Part shown: positions 12,495 through 21,021 of the stretch, piece after piece
Layout: each line of letters opens with the position of its first letter
Numbering within the stretch: the first letter of the stretch is position 1
Origin: Myxococcales bacterium
GTDB taxonomy: Bacteria; Myxococcota_A; Polyangia; Haliangiales; Haliangiaceae
DNA length: 45,946 nt
Assembly (NCBI GenBank): GCA_011526095.1
Contig: WYBA01000472.1
Span: 1-45,946, forward strand
Reading direction: 5' to 3'
Program-made: the position numbers and the translations under genes
Notes under the pieces: model-generated
What the model saw: only the letters and a program-made list of their open reading frames with translations
What the model was told of the DNA's origin: nothing
Databases searched by the model: none

Positions 12495-12577
12495 GGGCAG
12501 TGGTGGAACCGGTAGACACAGGGGACTTAAAATCCCCAGCTCGCGAGAGCGTGCGGGTTCGAGTCCCGCCTGCCCCA
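12495..12577 (+). tRNA. tRNA-Leu (anticodon UAA)
   Basis: A complete class II cloverleaf. The acceptor stem is GGGGCAG (12495-12501) with CTGCCCC (12570-12576) and discriminator A12577; CCA is not encoded. The D-arm has GTGGAACCGGTAGACAC. The anticodon stem is GGGGA/TCCCC around loop CTTAAAA (anticodon at 12529-12531). A long variable arm GCTCGCGAGAGC and a T-arm GCGGG-TTCGAGT-CCCGC complete it. It reads UUA, a codon that is very rare in such a GC-rich genome. Confidence 0.95.
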
Positions 12578-12585
12578 CCGCCCGC

Positions 12586-12594
12586 TGCTATCCT
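12586..12594 (+). promoter_or_regulatory. Extended -10 TGC-TATCCT
   Basis: TGC followed by TATCCT at 12589-12594. The gene at 12629 has a strong ribosome site GAGGAGGAA, so this would be a conventional leadered transcript of about 28 bases. Confidence 0.45.
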
Positions 12595-12628
12595 GGCTCC
12601 CTGCGCGCCGTCCGCGCGAGGAGGAAGC

Positions 12629-12829
12629 ATGCGCAAGCTCTGCCTGGCTCTGTGCCTGACGTTCGCCGCGGCCACCACGCTGACCGGCTGCGTCATCGTG
12701 TCGAAGAAGCCGCGCCACGGCCACAGCGCGCACCCGTCGAACCACCGCCACGACCACTGCCACCAGCGCGGCAGGCACGGCAAGAACCGAGTGTGCCACT
12801 CGCACCCGCACGGTCCGGGCCACCACTAG
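12629..12829 (+). CDS. Small histidine-rich lipoprotein
   Basis: 66 residues. Signal peptide MRKLCLALCLTF... ends in the lipobox LTGC, so the mature part is about 46 residues. The mature tail carries around 13 histidines and two cysteines in runs such as NHRHDHCHQRGRHG and CHSHPHGPGHH. Such a tail would be expected to bind Zn, Ni, Cu or Co at the membrane surface, but this is inference from composition. It has the best ribosome site in the area (GAGGAGGAAGC before ATG 12629) and its own extended -10 box. It is followed by the hexamer array at 12847. No metal transporter or sensor lies next to it. Confidence 0.75.
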   Translation: MRKLCLALCLTFAAATTLTGCVIVSKKPRHGHSAHPSNHRHDHCHQRGRHGKNRVCHSHPHGPGHH

Positions 12830-12846
12830 CGCCACGCCGTCTCCGC

Positions 12847-12911
12847 CGTCTCCGTCTCCGTCTCCGTCTCCGTCTCCGTCTCCGTCTCCGTCTCCGTCTC
12901 CGTCTCCGTCT
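12847..12911. repeat. Hexamer tandem array (CGTCTC)n, about 10.8 units
   Basis: 65 bp of near-perfect 6-bp repeat. A second array of 64 bp lies at 36764-36827, and both are followed within about 10 bp by CCGCTCGTCCTGAGC (here 12920-12934). Confidence 0.95.
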
Positions 12912-12983
12912 GGCAACCACCGCTCGTCCTGAGCCTCACACCGACGTCGTCGGAGATCGCCGTTGGACGAACAGGTTCCCTGG

Positions 12984-13139
12984 ATCCGTTCGCCCCGAGC
13001 CGGGCCGAGCGCCAGCGAGGCCCGTGTCGAGGGGCCAGTCTTCCATGCGCTCATCCCATCCCGCGGGTGCGCGGTCTGGCTGGCCCCTCGACACGGCGTC
13101 CGTCGCTTCGCTCCGTCCGCCGGCTCGGGGCGAACGGAT
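12984..13139. repeat. Long inverted repeat / hairpin containing REP-like copy B
   Basis: Outer arms 12984-13003 and 13120-13139 are perfect 20-bp reverse complements (ATCCGTTCGCCCCGAGCCGG). Inner arms 13022-13037 and 13081-13096 are perfect 16-bp reverse complements (CCGTGTCGAGGGGCCA). The left internal spacer is the core GCCGAGCGCCAGCGAGGC (13004-13021), and the apical loop is 43 bp. The structure resembles a paired REP (BIME) or a short MITE. No transposase is encoded nearby. Confidence 0.85.
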
Positions 13140-13198
13140 GGAAGGAACCCCGTGCTCGTGATTTCGCGAGCGTCGCCGCGCTGTTCGTCGGGAGCAGC

Positions 13199-13230
13199 GC
13201 CGAGCGCCAGCGAGGCGCGTGTCGGAGGAC
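13199..13230. repeat. REP-like element, copy C
   Basis: A perfect copy of GCCGAGCGCCAGCGAGGC at 13199-13216, followed by GCGTGTCGGAGGACG and preceded by CTGTTCGTCGGGAGCA, which is related to the CTCGTCCTGAGCA flank of copy D. Confidence 0.75.
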
Positions 13231-13247
13231 GTTGACAAGTCATCGAC

Positions 13248-13267
13248 GCCATGGCGCGAGCCATGGC
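13248..13267. repeat. Double palindrome GCCATGGC-GCGA-GCCATGGC
   Basis: Two copies of the self-complementary octamer at 13248-13255 and 13260-13267 around GCGA. They can form one hairpin with a 4-base loop or act as tandem operator-like sites. The role is unknown. Confidence 0.6.
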
Positions 13268-13389
13268 TGTCACGATCCTTCGAAACCGGCCTCGCGGGCG
13301 CTCGGCCGGGCTCAGGATGAGCGGTACTTGCGAGTCACGTGGACTCGGCCGGTGTCCGTGTCCATGTCCGTATCGGATCCCGCCGTCCG

Positions 13390-14261
13390 TCACGCCCGCG
13401 CGGCGTGATCCGCGATCCGGTCCACGACCTCGTCCCACGCGCGCAGCGGCAGCAGGTGGCCCATGCGCGGGATCTCGACGTAGCGCGCGCCGGGGATGGC
13501 GCGCGCGGTGGCGCGCCCCGCGGCGGGCTTGATCAGCGGATCCTCCGCGCCATGGATCACCAGGGTCGGGGTGCGCACGGCGGCGAGCCGCGCGGTCCGG
13601 TCTCCGGACGCCGCGATCGCGGCGAAGTGGCGGAGGAAGCCGCGCGGCGACATCCCGCGCTCGAACGCCCGCCGCCCGACCGTGCGCAGGCGCGCCTCGT
13701 CGGCGCCCTCGGCGCCGCCGATCACGCGGAACGTCTTGACGATGTTCGCCTCCGCCTGCTCCGGCGTCCTCGGGGCCGGGCCGAACAGCGCCACCAGCGC
13801 GCGCGGATCGGACCAGGTGAGGCGGAACCGCCCCGGCGTCGACATGATCGACGTGATGCTGCGGACCCGCCGCGGGTGCTCGATCGCCAGGTGCTGCGCG
13901 ATCATCCCGCCCATCGACATCCCGACGACGTGCGCGCGATCGATCGCGAGGTGATCGAGCAGGCCGACGACGTCGCCGGCCATGTCCGACAGCGTGTACG
14001 GCGCCTCGACCGGCTGGCGCAGCAACGCGCGCGTCACGATCCTGCCCGGCCGCGGCACCGGCAGGTGATCGAGCCGCGTCGACAGCCCGATGTCGCGGTG
14101 ATCGAACCGGATGACCTGGAAGCCGCGGCGCACGAATCGGTCGATCAGCTCGTCGTCCCAGAACACCATCTGGGCGCCGATGCCCATGACCAGCACCAGC
14201 GGGGCGCCGGTGCCGCGGGTCTCGTACTCGAGCTCGACCTCGCCGACGCGCGCGCGCGGCA

Positions 14262-14262
<1 letters not shown>
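13390..14262 (-). CDS. Alpha/beta hydrolase
   Basis: 290 residues, the typical length for a soluble alpha/beta-fold hydrolase (esterase/lipase/epoxide-hydrolase superfamily). The nucleophile is S116 in GMSMGGMIAQ, the acid is in LVIHGAEDPLIKP and the histidine in MGHLLP. The oxyanion region is LVLVMGIGAQ. The substrate cannot be deduced. ATG 14262 shares its A with the stop codon of the upstream kinase gene (TGATG), so the two are translated together; GTG 14265 is an alternative start. The pairing suggests, but does not show, a functional link with the kinase. Confidence 0.9.
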
Positions 14263-16316
<2,054 letters not shown>

Positions 16317-16322
16317 GGCGCC

Positions 16323-16331
16323 AGCCTACCA
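16323..16331 (-). promoter_or_regulatory. Extended -10 TGG-TAGGCT, leaderless type
   Basis: TAGGCT at 16328-16323 with TGG in front ends 6 bp before GTG 16316. The expected transcription start falls on the start codon. Confidence 0.5.
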
Positions 16332-16350
16332 CGCCGCCCGGGGGTGATCC

Positions 16351-18273
16351 CTACTCGTCCGCGACCCCGGGCAGCTCGGTCGCCCGGATCATCGCCGAGC
16401 ACACGTGCTGGACGAAGTCGATCCGCACCGAGCGGTCGACCGGCGAGCCGGGCACGCCGCCGAGCCCCTGCGCCTTCACCGAGACGTTGTAGTCGCTCTC
16501 GGGGCGGATCTGCTGGCGCAGCGTGTACTTCATCGCCGCCAGGATCTGGCGCAGGATCACCGGCTCGGGGCGGCCGTGGTGGACGCCGAGCTGGTAGGTC
16601 GAGATCACCGCCTCGGTGCGCGACCCCGCCGGGGTGTTGTTGGGCATGACGAACGGCGTGACGTTGTACGCGCCGACGAGATCGGGCTGCGACGGGAAGT
16701 CGCCGAGCTCGGCCTGCTGGTTGCGCAGGAACGCGGCGTAGCCGTTGCAGAACTCGAGGTACTTGGGCTTCTTCGCCGCCGCGAACGCCGCCTCCGACGC
16801 GATGCACGTCCAGTGCTCCTCGCCGTACAGCCAGCCGCCGGCGAAGAAGTCGTACCAGTCGACGAGCCAGTCGATCGCCTTGCCCGCCGCCTCGCCGTAG
16901 CGCGCCTCGCCGGTGACGGTGTGCATCCGCGCCAGCGCCAGGGCCGCCTCGCCGGAGTAGTAGAGCAGCATCTTCTCGTCGTTGGCGACGCCGGACGCCA
17001 CCTCGTACTCGTGGCGGAACGAGCCGTCGGGGCGCTGCAGCATCAGGATCCACGCGCTCAGCCGCCGCGCCATCGCCTCGTAGCGGGCGTCGCCGGTCGC
17101 GCGCTGGTACTCGGCGAGCGCGACGACGGTGAGCGCGCTCGAGCCGAGGGTCGCCTTCTTCTGGCCGCGGTCGATCACGCACTCGAACGCCTCGCCGTCG
17201 GGCAGCGTGCCCTTGCACCCGCCGGCGTCGATCAGCTCCTGGAGGTGAGCGAACGCGCGCTCGATCGGCTCGCGCAGGAACTCCTCCTTGGTGATCCGGT
17301 AGATCTCGGCGAGGAAGTACGTGGTGCCGGCGTGGCGCGGGATCGAGTAACCCGAGCCGGTCTGGTTGCCGGTCGAGAGATCGGTCTGGTAGAGGTAGCG
17401 GCCGTTCGGCTGCAGGTGCGCGATCAGGAACCGCGCGCCGTCGAGCGCGGCGGCGCGCAGGCTGGCGCGCGTCGGCTCGGGCCCGGGCGGCACGCCGCGG
17501 ACCAGCGGCACGGTGCCGCCGTCGGCGCCCGCGGCGTCGCGGCGATCGCGCGGCAGCTCGACGAAGCTGTCGACGCGGAACCGGAAGTAGTGGCGGACCA
17601 GCTTCGTCCACGCCGGCTCCCAGTCCTTGCCGGTGACGCCGGCGCGCGACGCCAGCGTCTTCTCGGTCTTCTTCTCGTCGAGCCCGAGCGCGAAGTCGGG
17701 GATCGTCGGGAACGGCCGCTTCTTGGTCAGCACGCCGAGCAGGATCAGCTCGTCGGGCAACAGCAGGTGCTCGGTGCCGGCGGCGAGCACGCCGACGCCG
17801 TCGAGCCCGGGGTGGAGCGGGACGTGGTCGAGCAGCGGGAAGTGACGGTCGAGGCGCCCGCGCCCGACGACGAGATCGAACTTGATCCGCGCGTCGGCGC
17901 GCTGCTCGGGGCTCAGCCCGGCGAGCGAGCCGTGCTGCGGGATCAGCTCGGCCGCGCTGCGCAGCGCCTCGCCGAGGGTGTCGCCGTAGCCGTCGACCCG
18001 ACCGCGCATGTGGCCGTCGAGCCAGACCTGGATGACCAGCGGACCACGGTGCGGCAGCCGCCGCGCCATCACCGGGTGCGCCGGCAGCTCCGGCGTCGGG
18101 CGCGCCTCGAGCACGGCGCGCGCGTAGCCGGCGATCGCGGCGCGCGCGTCGTCGGCCAGCGGCGACGGGACGTCGATCCGGTAGCGAGCCTGGACGCAGT
18201 GGACGAGCGTGAGGAACGCCAGCGCCGGCAGCGTCCACACCGCCACCAGCGCCGCCGCGCGCCGCGCCGTCAC
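16351..18273 (-). CDS. Exported/anchored protein with alpha-barrel-like domain, function unknown
   Basis: 640 residues. An N-terminal hydrophobic segment (AAALVAVWTLPALAFLTLV) anchors or exports it. Residues ~40-240 contain VIQVWLDGHMRGRVDGYGD and a stretch with loose likeness to AMMECR1-type domains. From ~280 on, repeated helical blocks (DGARFLIAHLQPNGRYLY, TTYFLAEIYRIT, LSAWILMLQRPDGSFR, AIDWLVDWYDFFAGGWLYGE) resemble the alpha/alpha barrels of the terpene-cyclase, lanthionine-synthetase or glycoside-hydrolase families. I cannot assign a reaction. GTG 18273 overlaps the upstream stop by GTGA, so it is coupled to the 4-TM gene. Confidence 0.7.
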   Translation of the reverse strand: MTARRAAALVAVWTLPALAFLTLVHCVQARYRIDVPSPLADDARAAIAGYARAVLEARPTPELPAHPVMARRLPHRGPLVIQVWLDGHMRGRVDGYGDTLGEALRSAAELIPQHGSLAGLSPEQRADARIKFDLVVGRGRLDRHFPLLDHVPLHPGLDGVGVLAAGTEHLLLPDELILLGVLTKKRPFPTIPDFALGLDEKKTEKTLASRAGVTGKDWEPAWTKLVRHYFRFRVDSFVELPRDRRDAAGADGGTVPLVRGVPPGPEPTRASLRAAALDGARFLIAHLQPNGRYLYQTDLSTGNQTGSGYSIPRHAGTTYFLAEIYRITKEEFLREPIERAFAHLQELIDAGGCKGTLPDGEAFECVIDRGQKKATLGSSALTVVALAEYQRATGDARYEAMARRLSAWILMLQRPDGSFRHEYEVASGVANDEKMLLYYSGEAALALARMHTVTGEARYGEAAGKAIDWLVDWYDFFAGGWLYGEEHWTCIASEAAFAAAKKPKYLEFCNGYAAFLRNQQAELGDFPSQPDLVGAYNVTPFVMPNNTPAGSRTEAVISTYQLGVHHGRPEPVILRQILAAMKYTLRQQIRPESDYNVSVKAQGLGGVPGSPVDRSVRIDFVQHVCSAMIRATELPGVADE

Positions 18274-18794
18274 GCGCGCGCCCACAGCGGCTGCAGGCCG
18301 AACGCGCGCCGGCCGGCGCGCGTCATGAGGTACTTGAGCTGCAGCACGGGGATGACCCCGACCAGCTCGATCACCAGCGCGCACGCGACCAGCATCCCGG
18401 TCGCCGCCGCCTGGCCGAACGAGCCGTAGACCCCGGACAGGAACGCCGCCGACATCAGCAGCAGCGCGAGCACGACGACCGCGACGACCAGCAGCGCGGC
18501 GCCGCCGGCGACGGCGAGGATCCACAGCGCGCGCTTGCGGGTCAGCGCGCCGACCGCGGTGCCGACCGCCATGACGAGCACGCCGACCGGCAGGCCCCAC
18601 ATCAGCGCTTGCGCCCAGCCGTGCCGGTTGGGCGCGAACTTGGTGATGATGACGACCAGCAGGATCGCCAGCAGCACGTCGAGCCCGGCGTAGATGTACG
18701 GGCGGACGTCGCGGCGCCGCGGCGCGGACGCGGGCGCCTCCGGGCTCGGGGTCGCCGGGCTCGTGGCGGCGGGGGCCTTCTTCTTGGACGCCAT
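18270..18794 (-). CDS. Four-span membrane protein of unknown function
   Basis: 174 residues. A Lys- then Pro/Ala-rich cytoplasmic N-terminus (~30 residues) is followed by about four hydrophobic helices (AGLDVLLAILLVVIITKF, GLPVGVLVMAVGTAVGAL, LAVAGGAALLVVAVVVLALLL, MLVACALVIELVGVIPVL). No motif identifies it. It leads the operon with the alpha-barrel-like protein, which it overlaps by GTGA, so the two may work together at the membrane. A TAGAGT box ends 9 bp before ATG 18794. Confidence 0.75.
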   Translation of the reverse strand: MASKKKAPAATSPATPSPEAPASAPRRRDVRPYIYAGLDVLLAILLVVIITKFAPNRHGWAQALMWGLPVGVLVMAVGTAVGALTRKRALWILAVAGGAALLVVAVVVLALLLMSAAFLSGVYGSFGQAAATGMLVACALVIELVGVIPVLQLKYLMTRAGRRAFGLQPLWARA

Positions 18795-18803
18795 GGGGCG
18801 CCC

Positions 18804-18809
18804 ACTCTA
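18804..18809 (-). promoter_or_regulatory. -10 element TAGAGT
   Basis: Ends 9 bp before ATG 18794; expected leader of about 2 bases. There is no TGn extension. Confidence 0.35.
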
Positions 18810-18827
18810 GCCGAAGTGCGCGGGCCG

Positions 18828-20882
18828 CTACTGCACGACGGCCCGATACGCGGCCTGGGCGCCGTTGTAGCCGAACACCTTGACCGTGCCGCCGGCCGGG
18901 ACCGTCACCTGCTCGGTGTTGCCGGTGCCCGCGCTCTGCCCCACCTGCGCGCCACCCGCGTCGTACGCGACGAGATCCAGATCACCCTCGGCGTGGCTGA
19001 ACTCGATCCGCACCGTCGACGCGGCGGTCACCTTCAGCCAGTCCTCGTCGGCCGCGCAGATCCGCAGATCGCTCACCGTGCCGGACACGGTGCGGGCCGC
19101 GACGCGGCTGTCGTTGGGCTCCAGCAGGTCGGTGCAGGTCCCGACGCCGCCGCCGCCGTCGCCGAGCGCGCAGTACGCGACCGACTGGTGGCTCGCCTCG
19201 GTGTCGGCGGCGACGTCGCGCTGCGCGCACGCCTCGTCCTCGCTCCACGCCTTCCACGCCGCGCCGCGGCCGGTCGCGACGGCGTGGCTCGCCCACCGCT
19301 GGTAGCCGTCGGTCTGGCTCATGAACACGGTCGGGGCGACGCACGCCTCCCCCGCCGCCGCCTGCTCGTCCGCGGCGTAGTCCATGATCACGTCGTACAT
19401 CGCCGCGGTCGTCGAGTTCCAGCAGCAGGTCTTCGAGTCGCCGTAGACCAGCTCGGCCAGGACGTAGTCCTCGTGCAGGCGGTGGGCCTCGTCGATCTGC
19501 GCGCGGGTCTGGCCGAAGCTGCGCTCGGCGAGGTCGTAGAGGTCCTCGAACGCGCGCTCGCGCCGCTCGCGGGCCGAGCACGACGCCGGGTAGTTGCGCA
19601 GGTGGCGACGCGCGTCCTCGATCTGCGCGAGCAGCTCGGTGCGCTGCTGCGCCGGCGACACCTGGCCGAGCAGCTGCTCGAACCGCGCCGGGCGCGCGGC
19701 GATCCGCGCGTAGTCGGTCGAGTTGATCCAGTGCGCCTCGTCGGCGTCCATCCAGGTGTTGGTCCAGTAGCCGCCGACGTTCTTGGCCACGCGCCACCGC
19801 TTGAGCCCGCCGCCGAGGCGCGCGTAGGCGTCGCCGTCGGGGTTGGTGCCCTCGCCGCCGGTGTACTCGCTGGTGAAGTAGCTCTTGCTCGCGACGCCGC
19901 TCTCGCGCTTGCCCTGGCGGCGCGGCATCGAGCCGGAGATCGTGAACACGTCCTTGTTACCCTCGCCCAGCTCGGTGACCTCCTTGACGACGAGGGTGTG
20001 GCCGATGCCGTTCCGCTGCCACCGCTCGATCAGCGTGTCACCGGCGCGCACCGCCTCCGGGACGATGTTGTAGGTGTTGGCGGTGTCGGCCAGGTTCACC
20101 GAGCCGAGGTAGTTCAGCACCATCACCGTGAAGTAGCCGGCGCGCTTGTTGAGGTGCAGCTCGTCGACGTAGGCGCCGAACGGCGCGCCCGGGGCGATCA
20201 TGTCCTGGACGTCCTCGCCGCCCCACAGCTTGCGGGTGCGCAGCGTGGCGTCCTTGGGCCAGCTCGCCGGCGGGTTCGCGGTGTGGTCCTTGTACGCGAT
20301 CGCGAACTCGGGGCTCTGCGCGTAGCGGCCGGTCGCGGTGCGCACGCCGTTGTGGCCGAAGTAGATCCGCTTGCCGGTCGAGTCCTGGGCCTCGAAGAAC
20401 AGCGGCAGCTCGTACCAGGCCGCGAACGTCACGCGCAGGAACAGCGACATCTCCGCGCACTCGAGCGACGGCGACGGCAGCGTCTTGCCCCACGGCGTCG
20501 TGATCGCGACGGTCTGCGAGTAGCCGTTGAGCCCGTCGATCCACTCGAGCGAGTCGAGCCAGGCCGCGTACTTCTCGTCCCAGTTGAGGCCGCTGTTCTC
20601 GCCCCAGGCGACGCCGGCCTTGCGCGCGGCGGCGGTGTCCCGGTCCTCCCACTTGTTGCGGGCGGTCCACACCTGGGTGCGCGTCGTGTTGGTGTTGACG
20701 AGCAGGCCGCGGCGGTTCTCCGAGTCCTCCTTGCCCGGCGGCGGCGTCGGCTCGAGCGGGCCCTCCATGCCCCACTCCTCGTCCGGACCGGACGGCTCGT
20801 CGACATCGTCCGCGGCGCACGCGGCGACGGAGACAGCACCCAGCAGCAACAGCGCGAGGAAGGACAGGACCCGGCGGCTCAT
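18828..20882 (-). CDS. Lipoprotein with papain/transglutaminase-like Cys-His pair and C-terminal PPC-like domain
   Basis: 684 residues. The signal peptide ends near SVAACA (lipobox VAAC, Cys22). An acidic Pro-rich linker follows. Residues ~100-300 look like a cysteine peptidase or transglutaminase-like domain: C142 in LPSPSLECAEMSLFLR at a helix start and H295 in GIGHTLVVKEV. The middle (~330-560) has repeated Cys and Tyr/Trp-rich blocks with helical segments. The end (EPNDSRVAARTVSG ... DWLKVTAASTVRIEFSH ... DLDLVAYDAGG) is a bacterial pre-peptidase C-terminal-like beta domain as in secreted proteases. Probably exposed at the cell surface. The activity is inferred from residue pattern only. 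It follows the metzincin gene on the same strand after 139 bp. Confidence 0.72.
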   Translation of the reverse strand: MSRRVLSFLALLLLGAVSVAACAADDVDEPSGPDEEWGMEGPLEPTPPPGKEDSENRRGLLVNTNTTRTQVWTARNKWEDRDTAAARKAGVAWGENSGLNWDEKYAAWLDSLEWIDGLNGYSQTVAITTPWGKTLPSPSLECAEMSLFLRVTFAAWYELPLFFEAQDSTGKRIYFGHNGVRTATGRYAQSPEFAIAYKDHTANPPASWPKDATLRTRKLWGGEDVQDMIAPGAPFGAYVDELHLNKRAGYFTVMVLNYLGSVNLADTANTYNIVPEAVRAGDTLIERWQRNGIGHTLVVKEVTELGEGNKDVFTISGSMPRRQGKRESGVASKSYFTSEYTGGEGTNPDGDAYARLGGGLKRWRVAKNVGGYWTNTWMDADEAHWINSTDYARIAARPARFEQLLGQVSPAQQRTELLAQIEDARRHLRNYPASCSARERRERAFEDLYDLAERSFGQTRAQIDEAHRLHEDYVLAELVYGDSKTCCWNSTTAAMYDVIMDYAADEQAAAGEACVAPTVFMSQTDGYQRWASHAVATGRGAAWKAWSEDEACAQRDVAADTEASHQSVAYCALGDGGGGVGTCTDLLEPNDSRVAARTVSGTVSDLRICAADEDWLKVTAASTVRIEFSHAEGDLDLVAYDAGGAQVGQSAGTGNTEQVTVPAGGTVKVFGYNGAQAAYRAVVQ

Positions 20883-21021
20883 GGTCGGACCAGTGAGCGA
20901 AGGTCGTGCCAGGTGTGGGCGCGAGCGATCGCAGGGACTTGCACGTGCCGGGGCCAGGCGTCCGGCCGCGCCGGCTAGTGCAGTGGTCGGGTCGGCGCTA
21001 CCCGCGCCGGGCGTCCGGCCG
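20883..21021. other. 139-bp intergenic stretch
   Basis: Separates two secreted-protein genes of the same strand. GGCGTCCGGCC occurs twice (near 20967 and 21010) in otherwise GC-rich, weakly palindromic sequence. No clear promoter or terminator was seen. Confidence 0.5.

Larger units (their letters stand above)
12912..13389. other. Gene-free intergenic block
   Basis: No reading frame here looks coding. It holds CCGCTCGTCCTGAGC at 12920-12934, the long hairpin at 12984-13139, a REP-like copy at 13199, the double palindrome at 13248-13267, a stretch GGGCTCAGGATGAGCGG (13309-13325) that is an inverted partner of the CCTGAGC motif, and a degenerate hexamer run (GTGTCCGTGTCCATGTCCG, near 13352-13370). 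This looks like repeated insertion and decay of the same repeat family. Confidence 0.7.

Noticed and set aside
12847..12911. CRISPR array
   Set aside because: The unit is 6 bp with no spacers, and no cas genes are near. It is a simple tandem repeat.
12982..13232. Short open frames within the repeat block
   Set aside because: They follow the inverted repeats on both strands with the same odd composition and have no start signals; explained by the repeats.
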